64,000 nucleotides of DNA from Rhodopirellula bahusiensis (GTDB taxonomy: Bacteria; Planctomycetota; Planctomycetia; Pirellulales; Pirellulaceae), in the NCBI RefSeq assembly GCF_002727185.1, contig NZ_NIZW01000018.1:1-64000 (forward strand), read 5' to 3'. Position 1 is the stretch's first letter; each line of letters starts with the position of its first letter. Positions 14,553 to 23,428 of the stretch are shown in pieces. The notes under the pieces are model-generated. The model had not been told where the DNA came from, did not search any database, and saw only the letters and a program-made list of their open reading frames with translations. The translations under genes were made by a program, and so were the position numbers.

Positions 14553-15599
14553 ATGAATAAATCTTGCCCAACCGGAATTTTCGGTTTCATCTTCCCAAAC
14601 GCACACCGTTTCACGCCCGCGAGTTTCACGGCATCGGTTTTCAGCCGTCGAACAGGCCTGCGAAGCCTGCTGATCGCCGCCGCCGTCTCCAGTTCCGGAC
14701 TGCATGCTCACACCGCGTCGGCCCAAGATGCGGCGGAGACCGAAACGGCTCCCGCTGAGACCGAGGCCGAGACAGAGACTTTTCCGGATGATTACTGGAC
14801 GGAAGTTGAGAGCCCGGTCTACCCGCGTGGCGCAGTGATGTCCCCAACCACGTTGTTCGTGGTCGATTCCGACGCACCGGGAGTCTGGACGGTGCCGTGG
14901 CCCGCGAGTGAAGCGATCAAGCCGATGCGATTCGTCACCGGATCGCGATACCTCCGAAAGACAATGAACCGCCCCTTCAGTGCAACGCCGCACCCCGAAG
15001 GCGGCGTTTTGGTGGGCGATTCGGCGACTCGTGAGATCTATCACGTGACACCCAATGCCGATGCACCGGGTGGCCAGGATGCCAAACCGCTCAACGGCGG
15101 ATTCCTAGGAATCCCGATGGCGTTGGCTGTTTCACCCGATGGCAAGACGATCTACGTGGGTGACGCCGAACGACGTGCGACCTTCGCGCTGCCGATCGAA
15201 GGCGGTGAACCCGAATTGGTCGTTCGCGTGAACGCTCGTGGATTAGTCTTCGACGAAGAAGGTGCCCTGTACGCGGTCACGCCCGACGCGGATGCGGTCG
15301 TGAAGATCAACGTGGCGGAAAAAACCAGCGAGCCGGTTGTCACGGATCGCCCGTACGGGTTCCCGGGAGGAATCGCTTGGCACAACGGAATGGGATTCGT
15401 CTCCGATGTGTACGGCAAATGCATTTGGCAGTTCACCGCCGATGGCGCGACCGAAAAGTGGTTCGACGAAGAGTTGCTGCTCGGCCCGGTCGGCTTGAGT
15501 GCCACCGCCGATTCTGTGATCGTTTCCGATCCCAAAACGAAACAGGTCTACCAAATCGACCGCGAATCGAAGGAAGTCACGAAGCTGTTCGCGGAGTGA
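14553..15599 (+). CDS. exported beta-propeller (SMP-30/NHL-like) protein
   Basis: The protein of 348 residues has a long N-terminal export signal (hydrophobic about 37-58, ending ASAQDA) and an acidic Thr/Glu linker. Repeated blades follow with the pattern aVSPDGKTIYVGDAE, GIAWHNGMGFVSDVYGK and SATADSVIVSDPKT. These resemble six-bladed SMP-30/gluconolactonase or NHL propellers that bind ligands in the periplasm. No metal-binding set can be assigned by eye. It is divergent from the beta-barrel gene with only 63 bp between starts, so they probably share a bidirectional promoter region. Confidence 0.7.
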   Translation: MNKSCPTGIFGFIFPNAHRFTPASFTASVFSRRTGLRSLLIAAAVSSSGLHAHTASAQDAAETETAPAETEAETETFPDDYWTEVESPVYPRGAVMSPTTLFVVDSDAPGVWTVPWPASEAIKPMRFVTGSRYLRKTMNRPFSATPHPEGGVLVGDSATREIYHVTPNADAPGGQDAKPLNGGFLGIPMALAVSPDGKTIYVGDAERRATFALPIEGGEPELVVRVNARGLVFDEEGALYAVTPDADAVVKINVAEKTSEPVVTDRPYGFPGGIAWHNGMGFVSDVYGKCIWQFTADGATEKWFDEELLLGPVGLSATADSVIVSDPKTKQVYQIDRESKEVTKLFAE

Positions 15600-15627
15600 T
15601 TCGCAAACAGCGATCTGTCCTTCCGTA

Positions 15628-15649
15628 CGACGGACTTCCAAGTCCGTCG
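15628..15649. repeat. 10-bp perfect hairpin after the propeller gene
   Basis: CGACGGACTT and AAGTCCGTCG pair perfectly around a CC loop, 28 bp after the stop codon. A second short hairpin, GGCCA...TGGCC, lies near 15702. The position suits a transcription end point, although no T-run follows. The unit looks like an interspersed REP-like repeat. Confidence 0.5.
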
Positions 15650-15798
15650 ATTAGATCAAATGGAAACGCGACGCGCGAAGGTTTGTCGATTGAGTGGACG
15701 TCGGCCAAGAGTGGCCAACCTACAAGCCCGCGAGCGAGACTCCTCCCTCACCTCGTCCACCACGACAGTAGTTGTCCGCTCGTTGCTAAGCCAGTTCT

Positions 15799-16680
15799 TC
15801 ACTTTTGAGTGAACGGTTCCGGTTCGATCTCGGGCAATGGGCTGTCATCGCGAGCGAAGAACATCAGGTGCTGCCACGGCAGAGCGTTGTACTCGCGAAC
15901 GAGTTTCAAGTCTGACGCTTTGTATTCCTGCATGATTTGCGACTTTGACATCTTGTGCAGCGGTTTGATTGGGACCGCGGGATCTTCGGCGCGGTATTCC
16001 AGCAAAGCGATCACGCCGTCTGGTTTCAAAGATTGCCGGATGGCCCAAAGCATCGATTCCGGATGCGAGAACTCGTGGTAGACGTCGACCAATAGAACCA
16101 GGTCGACCTTGCCAGCGGGCAACTTCGGATCGTCGATCGCACCCAGAACCGGCTGAATGTTGTCGAGTTTTGCTCGAGCGGCATTTCGCTGCAGCATTTG
16201 TAGCATCTCTCGCTGGATATCCACCGCCAGAACCTTGCCGTCCAGCGACTCGGAAGCCGCGTCCGCGTTGGGCGACTCGTCATTCTCTTCTCCCGGCGGA
16301 TCCACGTCGGAGGATTCCGCGTTGGCTTTGACCGCGACTGCGCGAGCCATCGGGATCGTCCAGTAGCCGTTGCCGCAACCGAGGTCGACGACGGTCATGC
16401 CGGGTTCCAACCCCAAGCGGTCGAAGGATTCGCCTGCCTTCTCTTCGTCGTCTCGTTCCGGACGAACCAACCAGGCGGCACCGCGGTGCGACATGGGTTG
16501 GGCGACGATGCGGCCCATGTACGTCCGACGAGCCTTTTCCTTTGGCCGCGGCTTTTCGTTTTGACGAGCCACCGTTTCCGTTGCATCCGCCTCGACCAAG
16601 TCATCAGCGAACACGTTTCGCGAGGTGATGGCTGCCAGGCCGACCATCATCCAAAGGGCGAGCAAAAGAGAGAAACGCAT
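15799..16680 (-). CDS. exported class I SAM-dependent methyltransferase
   Basis: The protein of 293 residues has an N-terminal signal segment (MRFSLLLALWMMVGLAAITS). The SAM-binding motif VVDLGCGNGYWTIPMA follows, with LDGKVLAVDIQREML as the acidic motif II region. Later motifs are DLVLLVDVYHEFSHP and LKPDGVIALLEYR. Methyltransferases with signal peptides are a recurrent planctomycete oddity, and the substrate is unknown. I chose the ATG at 16680; the longer frame begins with TTG at 16731 and would put a charged tail before the signal. It lies downstream of the Minf_1886-type gene, probably in one operon. Confidence 0.8.
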   Translation of the reverse strand: MRFSLLLALWMMVGLAAITSRNVFADDLVEADATETVARQNEKPRPKEKARRTYMGRIVAQPMSHRGAAWLVRPERDDEEKAGESFDRLGLEPGMTVVDLGCGNGYWTIPMARAVAVKANAESSDVDPPGEENDESPNADAASESLDGKVLAVDIQREMLQMLQRNAARAKLDNIQPVLGAIDDPKLPAGKVDLVLLVDVYHEFSHPESMLWAIRQSLKPDGVIALLEYRAEDPAVPIKPLHKMSKSQIMQEYKASDLKLVREYNALPWQHLMFFARDDSPLPEIEPEPFTQK

Positions 16681-16731
16681 GATGCTTTTTCGCGGGGTGG
16701 AGGGAGTCGTCGTCGCGTCGCCCGGTTTCAA

Positions 16732-17157
16732 TCAGTCTTCGTCGGTGAGAGCCAATTCAAACTTGGGCTGGAACGCGTTTTCAAAATCGTAAACGTCGTC
16801 GAAATCTTCGCGTCGATCCGATTCACTTTTCCGCATCTGCTCGATGCGAATCAGGTTGTAAACCAGTTCGCCAAAATCGCCGGTTCGGTGAAGGCCCCAA
16901 TTCTCGAGCACCATTTTGGCCAAGTACCCGAATTGGTCGATCGCGTACAAGCGACACGCTTCGCAAAGTTGTTGCCCGGTCAGGTGCCGAGGCGCGTCGC
17001 TGCTGGGGTCGTCGGTTGGGCCAAACCCGAGTGGTCCGATTTGTTCCAAATTCTCGTGGGCGTACTGCAACGCTTCGCGAATGAATTGATATGCCTCGAG
17101 TTTATATCGAGTGTCGTCTCGCAGGAGATCCTGCATCGCTTTGACGGGAGAAGGCAT
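16732..17157 (-). CDS. Minf_1886-family small protein
   Basis: The protein of 141 residues matches the Verrucomicrobia/Planctomycetes-restricted family named after Minf_1886. It shows YKLEAYQFIREALQYA, then HLTGQQLCEACRLYAIDQFG, then VLENWGLHRTGDFGELVYNL. The function is unknown. The protein is soluble and largely helical, with a conserved Cys pair region LCEAC. The gene sits between PSP1 and the exported methyltransferase on the same strand. Confidence 0.8.
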   Translation of the reverse strand: MPSPVKAMQDLLRDDTRYKLEAYQFIREALQYAHENLEQIGPLGFGPTDDPSSDAPRHLTGQQLCEACRLYAIDQFGYLAKMVLENWGLHRTGDFGELVYNLIRIEQMRKSESDRREDFDDVYDFENAFQPKFELALTDED

Positions 17158-17199
17158 GGCGAAGAATCGAGGAGATGAAAGGAAGTGATTCGAGTGGGA

Positions 17200-18123
17200 T
17201 CAGCGTTTACGCTGTTTCGTAGGTTCCCCGGAACCCCGCTTTGTCACGCTGACAACGTCACCCGCAGGAATCATAACGCGTCGATGGTCATCGGTCTTGA
17301 CCACCAATTGTCCGGCCAAGATGTCTTGGGCGAGAACCTTTGCCGATCCGTCGCGAGTCAGAATTTCGCTGCCGATTGGGGGGAGTTCCTCCGCCATTTC
17401 CTCGTAGGTTTCGAATTCGTATCGAAGGCAGCATTTAAGTCTGCCGCATCGCCCTGAGATTTTGGCAGGATCCAACGACGCTCGCTGCAGTTTCGCCATT
17501 TTCATTGAAACGGGCGGCATTTTGCTGAGAAAACGGCTGCAGCAGACTTTTTGTCCGCAATCGCCGTAGTCGGCCAGCAACTTCGCTTCATCCCGAATTC
17601 CGATCTGACGCATCTCGATCCGAGTCTGAAATTCGCGGCCGACCAATTTGACCAATTCGCGAAAATCGACTCGGCCATCGGCGACGAAGTACACGATCAC
17701 GCGTTCGCCACCCAGCAAACGTTCGACATCGATCAATTGCATGGGCAATTTCAACTGATCGACGCACTTCTTGGCCGCCAGCAAGTCCTTGCGAGTCATC
17801 TCGGACATTTGCGACCAATCGCCACGATCGGTCGTGTCGAGCCGGCGGATGATCTTTCCGTGAACGGGTTCCGCGTTGCCTTTCGTGGGAACTTGCCCGA
17901 CCGCCTCGTCCGTTGCTTCGCACAGCACCGTTGCGATTTCAGTGCCGCGATCGCTACGAATCACGACCTCATCGCCGTAGCGGAATTCTTCCGCCGCGCT
18001 CATCACCCCCAGCAATCGCATTGATCCGTACCGGCACACGTACCCATCCGGTGGTGCGGTGGGAGGACGCGAATCGGCGCCGTTCGAAACTGGGGGCGAA
18101 GGATTGATGGGTCGGTCCGTCAT
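17200..18123 (-). CDS. PSP1-domain protein (YaaT/RicT-like)
   Basis: The protein of 307 residues carries a PSP1 C-terminal domain, known from Bacillus YaaT (RicT) and kinetoplastid PSP1. The region EVVIRSDRGTEIATVL through LLADYGDCGQKVCCSRFLSK to SGRCGRLKCCLRYEFETYEE is diagnostic, with cysteines in CGQKVCC and CGRLKCC that in RicT help bind an iron-sulfur cluster. The N-terminus is Pro-rich and disordered and the C-terminus ends in basic residues. The likely role is RNA-processing control, by family analogy only. The start could also be 18135. Confidence 0.85.
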   Translation of the reverse strand: MTDRPINPSPPVSNGADSRPPTAPPDGYVCRYGSMRLLGVMSAAEEFRYGDEVVIRSDRGTEIATVLCEATDEAVGQVPTKGNAEPVHGKIIRRLDTTDRGDWSQMSEMTRKDLLAAKKCVDQLKLPMQLIDVERLLGGERVIVYFVADGRVDFRELVKLVGREFQTRIEMRQIGIRDEAKLLADYGDCGQKVCCSRFLSKMPPVSMKMAKLQRASLDPAKISGRCGRLKCCLRYEFETYEEMAEELPPIGSEILTRDGSAKVLAQDILAGQLVVKTDDHRRVMIPAGDVVSVTKRGSGEPTKQRKR

Positions 18124-18185
18124 TGGATGAAACAAGTTGAGTCACCCAATTGTACGCGATCATGCCCGCACGCCACATCGGTTGA

Positions 18186-19364
18186 CTACTTTCGAGCGTG
18201 CTTCAAAGCCAGCAGGCAATACGCGGTGACAAGTTGGCGGTCGCCTTCCATCCAACGCTCGGCTTCGCGGTTGACCCAAGAGCCATCTTCTTGCTGCTCG
18301 GCTTCAAGCTTGTTGATCAAATCCATCCGCCAATCCCGCGGGCCAGCATCCGACGACTCAACGACTTCTAATCCAGCGACATCAAGTGCTTTGGCAAACG
18401 TGTGGTAGTAGTAGTACTGACCTTGGGCGCCCATGCCAGGATTGTTATCGAGCGTGTAGTGCTTGCGAATGAAGTCGAGTGCGGCGTTGACGCGAGGGTC
18501 TTCGGGAGTCAGCCCCGCATAGATCATGCTCTTCAAGCCAGCGTAGGTCATCGAACCGTAGCTTCGCAGTCCGCCGTCAGCCGATTCACCCGCTTTGCTT
18601 TGACCACCGGCGGCGGGAGTGTAGTAGAAACCACCGTCGCCAATCTTGTCAGCGTGATCGGTGTCATTGCCGTGCTGGGTCAAGTTCTGAGTGCGACTGA
18701 CAAACATCAGCGCCTTCTGAATCGACTCGTCCTGTGCATCGGTGCCGAGGTCGTGAAGAGCCTCGATCAAGAACGCCGTGTTCGACAAATCGGGACGCGA
18801 GTGGCTGCCGTAGCCGGCTCCGCCATAAGCGGTGTCACCGGGCTTCGCACCTTCCGCTTCGTCCCACTGGATGTCCTTCAAAAAATTCTTGGCTCGTTCC
18901 AGTTGGCTGTCGAATCGGCCGTCCTTGTTGGCTTTGTTCAGAGCCATCGCTGCGGTCGTGGTTTCGTAATTGCGATGCTTTGAACCGGTCGCGTAAATCC
19001 CGCCATCCGGTTGCACTTTGGCTTCCAGGAATTCGATCGCCTTCTTGATCACCGGATCAGTCGAGACGGCTTCGGGACGATGTTCCAAGATCGCTCGCAC
19101 GCACAAACCCGTGACGGCGGCACCTGTTTCGCCACTGAAGGCACCTTCGTCGCTTTGTCCGCGAGTTCGCAAGAATTCGATCCCGCGATTGACCATTTGA
19201 TCGATGCGTTGATCTGCGGTCCGAGCGTCCCTGGTCGCAGCCTCTTGCGCTTTCAACGTCGACGTCATGGAACTCGCCACAAAGATCGCGGAAGCGACAA
19301 GCAATCCGAAAGTGGTCGGGGCGAAAGGACGTGTGGACGTTCGAGAGATCCAATCCAATTGCAT
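18186..19364 (-). CDS. exported prenyltransferase/squalene-cyclase repeat protein
   Basis: The protein of 392 residues has an N-terminal export signal (about 17-40). It then has repeated alpha-toroid motifs (GAAVTGLCVRAILEHRPEAV, PDGGIYATGSKHRNYETTTA, LSNTAFLIEALHDLG, DGGLRSYGSMTYAGLKSMIY, EDGSWVN) of the terpene-cyclase/prenyltransferase fold. The acidic DxDD motif of squalene-hopene cyclases is not visible, so it is probably not a cyclase. Such exported toroids are common in planctomycetes with unknown ligands. Confidence 0.8.
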   Translation of the reverse strand: MQLDWISRTSTRPFAPTTFGLLVASAIFVASSMTSTLKAQEAATRDARTADQRIDQMVNRGIEFLRTRGQSDEGAFSGETGAAVTGLCVRAILEHRPEAVSTDPVIKKAIEFLEAKVQPDGGIYATGSKHRNYETTTAAMALNKANKDGRFDSQLERAKNFLKDIQWDEAEGAKPGDTAYGGAGYGSHSRPDLSNTAFLIEALHDLGTDAQDESIQKALMFVSRTQNLTQHGNDTDHADKIGDGGFYYTPAAGGQSKAGESADGGLRSYGSMTYAGLKSMIYAGLTPEDPRVNAALDFIRKHYTLDNNPGMGAQGQYYYYHTFAKALDVAGLEVVESSDAGPRDWRMDLINKLEAEQQEDGSWVNREAERWMEGDRQLVTAYCLLALKHARK

Positions 19365-19624
19365 GATGGGTTTCCTACGAAGGTTTGGTTGCGAAAGATT
19401 TTCAAAGCGCGAGCGACGTCGCGAAAGTTGTGACGAGCGATGCCAGAATGAACCGACATGACACGCTCAATTGTCGCTGCTCACACAAGAATGATCAATC
19501 GTCTTCCCTACCATTCAACGGACGGAAATTACGTCACCGCTGGCGGATTGTCCGCCGATGCTGGCCTCTGGCCAATGCTCGTCTCGGTTCGACAAGCAAA
19601 CCCGTTTCCGCAGTGACCGCGTGT

Positions 19625-20266
19625 TTATCGTTTGACGCAGCGATAGACGAACGCCGGCGGCATGTTCCGCCAAACCGTGGGGCTGCGATGAACCTCGGTG
19701 AACGCGCCCCGAAGCTTCTTTGAGAATCGTTGCCCAGCCGGCAAGACGACTCCCTGCCAGTAAGCGAACGTCGCGAATTGGCCGCCGGGTGCCAGCACGT
19801 CCAAGGTGGCTTCCAGAATGCTCGTTTGCAGGCTGTCCGGGAACGACGCCCAAGGCAAACCGCAAATGATCGCGTGAACCTGATCGATCTGGTGTTCGCG
19901 GCAAAGATGCGCAACCGATTCAGCGGACTCTTCCACCACATCGACTTGCGGGCAACGGGCTCGGGTGATCGCGGCCAATTCGGGCGATCGTTCAATCGCG
20001 AAAAATTTCGCGTCGTCGTGCAAGTGACTTTGGATGGCTTCGGTGAAGACACCCGTTCCTGGCCCAAATTCGACGACCCCGCGAGCGGTTTCCCAGTCAA
20101 ACCACTCAACCATTCGGTTGACCAAACCAGGGCTGCTGGGCCAAACCGCACCAACCTGGTTGGGGTTTCGTGCGAAATTTTTCACAAACGTCCACGCCCC
20201 ACCGCGAGGGGCCGAGGAATCGCTGGAGGTGTGATGTTTGGGCGTCTGGGATGATTCCGACGTCAT
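19625..20266 (-). CDS. class I SAM-dependent methyltransferase, phospholipid N-methyltransferase-like
   Basis: The protein of 213 residues has the pattern FVKNFARNPNQVGAVWPSSP followed by VVEFGPGTGVFTEAI, FFAIERSPEL, then DVLAPGGQFATFAYWQGVVL. This resembles the PmtA/rRNA adenine methyltransferase-like family, where FxxNPxxVGAVxPSS precedes the SAM motif. Phosphatidylethanolamine methylation is a plausible but unproven role. I chose the ATG at 20266 (MTSESSQ) over upstream extensions. It is divergent from the ExbD operon with 89 bp between. Confidence 0.8.
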   Translation of the reverse strand: MTSESSQTPKHHTSSDSSAPRGGAWTFVKNFARNPNQVGAVWPSSPGLVNRMVEWFDWETARGVVEFGPGTGVFTEAIQSHLHDDAKFFAIERSPELAAITRARCPQVDVVEESAESVAHLCREHQIDQVHAIICGLPWASFPDSLQTSILEATLDVLAPGGQFATFAYWQGVVLPAGQRFSKKLRGAFTEVHRSPTVWRNMPPAFVYRCVKR

Positions 20267-20355
20267 GCAGATTTTCGCGTGGCAAACAAACGGGCAAGAT
20301 GCATTACGATAGTGGTCTCGAACCATCGTGACCATCTCGCTCTCATCTTTCTCCT

Positions 20356-20796
20356 ATGCGTTCACCCACCCACTCGATTCACAACGGACGCCGAGTGGAC
20401 GAAATCAACATGACGCCGATGATCGATGTCGTGTTCTTGCTGATCATCTTCTTTCTCGTTTCGAGTCACTTGGCTCGGCAAGAAAACCGGCACGCCGTCG
20501 ATCTGCCCACCGCGTCATCGTCGATCGAAAGTGATCCGAACGCCGCGCCGATCAACCTGACCATGGATTCATCGCATCAGCTATGGCTGGGCGCGACAGA
20601 GGTCGGACTGGATGAAATGATCGCTCGACTGAGTCAGACTGAATCGATCGTCGACACACCCGTGCGTTTACGAGTCGACCAAGCGGTCGCGTATCAATTT
20701 GTCGAACCGGTTCTTCATCGGATCAACCGAATCGGTGTGCGTGATCTCTCGATCGCGACGTTGCCGTCAAGCAACCAACCGGGATCGTCTCGATGA
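20356..20796 (+). CDS. ExbD/TolR-family transport protein 1
   Basis: The protein of 146 residues has the canonical ExbD N-terminus: a short cytoplasmic part, then NMTPMIDVVFLLIIFFLVSS with the proton-conducting Asp in the single transmembrane helix, then a periplasmic domain. It overlaps the next gene by ATGA. ExbD normally works with ExbB/TolQ, yet no ExbB gene adjoins here. Confidence 0.9.
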   Translation: MRSPTHSIHNGRRVDEINMTPMIDVVFLLIIFFLVSSHLARQENRHAVDLPTASSSIESDPNAAPINLTMDSSHQLWLGATEVGLDEMIARLSQTESIVDTPVRLRVDQAVAYQFVEPVLHRINRIGVRDLSIATLPSSNQPGSSR

Positions 20797-21299
20797 AGCG
20801 ACCAGCCATCCGCAGCGGTTCACAACACAGCGTGGGCATGACATCGATGATCGATGTTGTGTTTCTGCTGTTGGTGTTTTTTGTCTGGACCAGCAGTTTC
20901 GATGCCCCCGAACAAGACATGCCAGGCGGATTGGCTGTCACCGCGGAAGCCTCCTCCGTTTCATCGAAGTCGCTGCCTCCGGAAGAAACCACCGACGTGC
21001 CAATGGAAGAGTTGGTTCTAAGAATTGAACGAGCGGGATCGAAGTCCGCGAGATACGTCTTGGGGACCACTCGTTTCAATTCCGTTGCGTCGTTGCGTGA
21101 ACGACTGGAAGCGATCGCAGACCTCGGGATCTCTCCGCCAGTGATCGTTGATCCGGATGGCGACGTTTCCATGGCAATCACCGTCGCGACCGTTGATCTG
21201 GTTCGGTTGGCAGGATTTGAACGAGTTCACATGGCCGTTTCCGCGGATGGATCGGGAAGCGAAAATGCAGGATCGCCAGCGGAGCGTTCCACAGAATGA
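20793..21299 (+). CDS. ExbD/TolR-family transport protein 2
   Basis: The protein of 168 residues is a second ExbD with MTSMIDVVFLLLVFFVW (the Asp is kept) and a longer periplasmic part. It overlaps the preceding gene by 4 bp and the following one by 4 bp (ATGA at both ends), so the three are translationally coupled. The two ExbD copies differ in sequence and could form heteromeric stator units. Confidence 0.9.
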   Translation: MKRPAIRSGSQHSVGMTSMIDVVFLLLVFFVWTSSFDAPEQDMPGGLAVTAEASSVSSKSLPPEETTDVPMEELVLRIERAGSKSARYVLGTTRFNSVASLRERLEAIADLGISPPVIVDPDGDVSMAITVATVDLVRLAGFERVHMAVSADGSGSENAGSPAERSTE

Positions 21300-23404
21300 A
21301 TCGTTGTGCAAAACGAGTCGTATTGATCGGGTGTTCGTTGGTGCTGTTGCCGATGCTGAAGCTCCCAAACTGTTCGGGTCAAACGAAACCAAAAACTCCG
21401 GCGGCGAACGCAGCGATCCGCTCGGGGCGGTTGGTCGATTCCGGATCCGCGGATAGTCATATTCAGTCGACTCGCCAAGATCTGATCGAAGTGATTGCGA
21501 GGCCGATCCCGGACGACAAGCTTTCTATCCTGCTAACAAACGTCGGCGAAGCAGATGCGAAGTTGAAGTCGCAGCTGAATGAGTTGCAATCGCCCGAATC
21601 CGCTCGCGAGAGGAGTTTGCTGTGGCTTTCTCGCGTTGAGCTGGCGGTGCTCAAGTCGGAGTTGTTCGCCGAGGGAAGCGGCGACGGTGTGGCATCGGCA
21701 GCCGAAGCGGTGAAAATCGCCGAGGCGGCGCTGCTGGCGCTGCCCGCGAAAGGAGTTGCTCGGATGGAGGTCCTGCGATTGCTGGCCGAGGCCCATCTGC
21801 GGCAAGGCGATGCACGTTCCGCGGCGGCCATCCTGCGAGAAACAGCAACAACGCTCCAAGCCAGCACCGATCCGGTAACGAGCTCTGAATCCGTGCGAGC
21901 CCTTCAGGTCCGTGTCGCTTTGTCGGCCGGCGATTTGCAGACTGCTGAACGAATGCTGAACGCCGTTTACGGCAGTGATCCCATTGCAGCAAACGCGGGC
22001 GTTGGAATGGATTTGGTTCGGCTTCGTTTCTTATTAGCAAAACAAGATGAACGCTCCGTCGCCGATTGGTTGGAAAGCATCCGCGAACGACACGGTGCCA
22101 ACGCAAAAGATCGGGCGGACACAATTGTTGCTCAAACTCGCGTGCAATTGGGAATAGATTCCTCCAGCCCACCAGCCGATGGTTCCGACCCACGTTTGTG
22201 GATTGCCGATGCCATGTACTACCTGCGACGCGGCCAACACATGCAATCAGCGCTGCACTTCGCAAAAGCGGCCGCCTCCGACGACGTCGCGTCACGAAGT
22301 GTGGACTCGGCTTTGAAAGCCGCCGCGATCCTTTCACGACAATCCAATTCCAAGGCTGCCATCGAGTTGCTGCGACGGATCAGCCAGCGACATCCAAACT
22401 CAGTGAGGTCGGCCGACGCGTTGTTGCAAGCCGCCACGATTGGCCAAGCCGCAGGGCCATCTGTCGCTTCTGAATCCGACGTCAAAGCCATGCTGATTCA
22501 AATCGCCAAGCAATGGCCGGAGTCCCAGTCGGCTTTTGCAGCCACCCGTTGGCGAATGAACTGGGCCGAACAGAACTCCGATTGGCTGGAGGCGGCGAAG
22601 ATCTCAGTCGAGTTTGCAGAGGTTCACTGGACGAGCGATGTTTCGACACCAGAATCAGTTCGCGAGCAAGCCATACGAGCTTGGACAATCGCTTGGATGC
22701 GTGAGCCTGCCGCGGAAGTCATCTCAGCGATGCACCAATCGTTTCACGAACGCGACCACATTGAAATTGTCCGGCGAACTCATGCCGACCTGACGTGTTT
22801 GCTCGCCGAAATTTCTGACAGTCGCTGGAGCGAACTGCAAAACGAAACGAGCGAAGGTTTCTACCACGAGTTGAGGGCATTCCGCCAAACCCAGACGGAA
22901 TCGATCCAAGCACCACCGCCGACCGGACTGAGTCGCGTGTTGGCGGAACGATTGGAGCTGGACGTCGTGCTGAATCCGGCTCGCCGGGTTGCCGTCGGAC
23001 GCTACCTGCTATCGCTGCCACCGGACTCCGACTTCCCAACGGACATCCAACGGGCGGGATGGCTCATTTGGTCAGGCCAACGAGACGACGCAGAGGAGTT
23101 GATTTCGACCAAAATGCAGCGATCACCATCCGAAGCAGATGAGTGGTGCCGAAGGGCAGCGACGTCGTACGCGGTGTCTCAGTCAAAATCCGATCAGAAA
23201 CACGCCGCAACATGGTGGAAACGTTTGGCTGACGGTCTGCAGCAAGGCACTCCCGCCTGGCACACTGCGATGGTTGGCTGGATCCGAGCAGTTGCCGCGT
23301 CGGGTGAAACTGAAAAAGCAAAGGCTTCCGCGAAAATGATCCTGCTGACGATGCCACCAACGGATCTCGAAGTGCGGCAAGCTTACGAAAGCATTTCGCA
23401 ATAG
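21296..23404 (+). CDS. exported TPR-like repeat protein coupled to ExbD genes
   Basis: The protein of 702 residues has a signal sequence (MNRCAKRVVLIGCSLVLLPM). It is almost wholly alpha-helical, with TPR-type repeats (LLALPAKGVARMEVLRLLAE, AHLRQGDARSAAAILRE, RRGQHMQSALHFAKAAASDD, KAAIELLRRISQRHPNSVRS). It is probably a periplasmic scaffold. Coupling to two ExbD genes suggests it couples proton-motive energy to an envelope complex, in the manner of Tol-Pal or gliding modules; that is inference. Confidence 0.75.
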   Translation: MNRCAKRVVLIGCSLVLLPMLKLPNCSGQTKPKTPAANAAIRSGRLVDSGSADSHIQSTRQDLIEVIARPIPDDKLSILLTNVGEADAKLKSQLNELQSPESARERSLLWLSRVELAVLKSELFAEGSGDGVASAAEAVKIAEAALLALPAKGVARMEVLRLLAEAHLRQGDARSAAAILRETATTLQASTDPVTSSESVRALQVRVALSAGDLQTAERMLNAVYGSDPIAANAGVGMDLVRLRFLLAKQDERSVADWLESIRERHGANAKDRADTIVAQTRVQLGIDSSSPPADGSDPRLWIADAMYYLRRGQHMQSALHFAKAAASDDVASRSVDSALKAAAILSRQSNSKAAIELLRRISQRHPNSVRSADALLQAATIGQAAGPSVASESDVKAMLIQIAKQWPESQSAFAATRWRMNWAEQNSDWLEAAKISVEFAEVHWTSDVSTPESVREQAIRAWTIAWMREPAAEVISAMHQSFHERDHIEIVRRTHADLTCLLAEISDSRWSELQNETSEGFYHELRAFRQTQTESIQAPPPTGLSRVLAERLELDVVLNPARRVAVGRYLLSLPPDSDFPTDIQRAGWLIWSGQRDDAEELISTKMQRSPSEADEWCRRAATSYAVSQSKSDQKHAATWWKRLADGLQQGTPAWHTAMVGWIRAVAASGETEKAKASAKMILLTMPPTDLEVRQAYESISQ

Positions 23405-23428
23405 GGCTTTGACGTCCCGACCAGTCCG

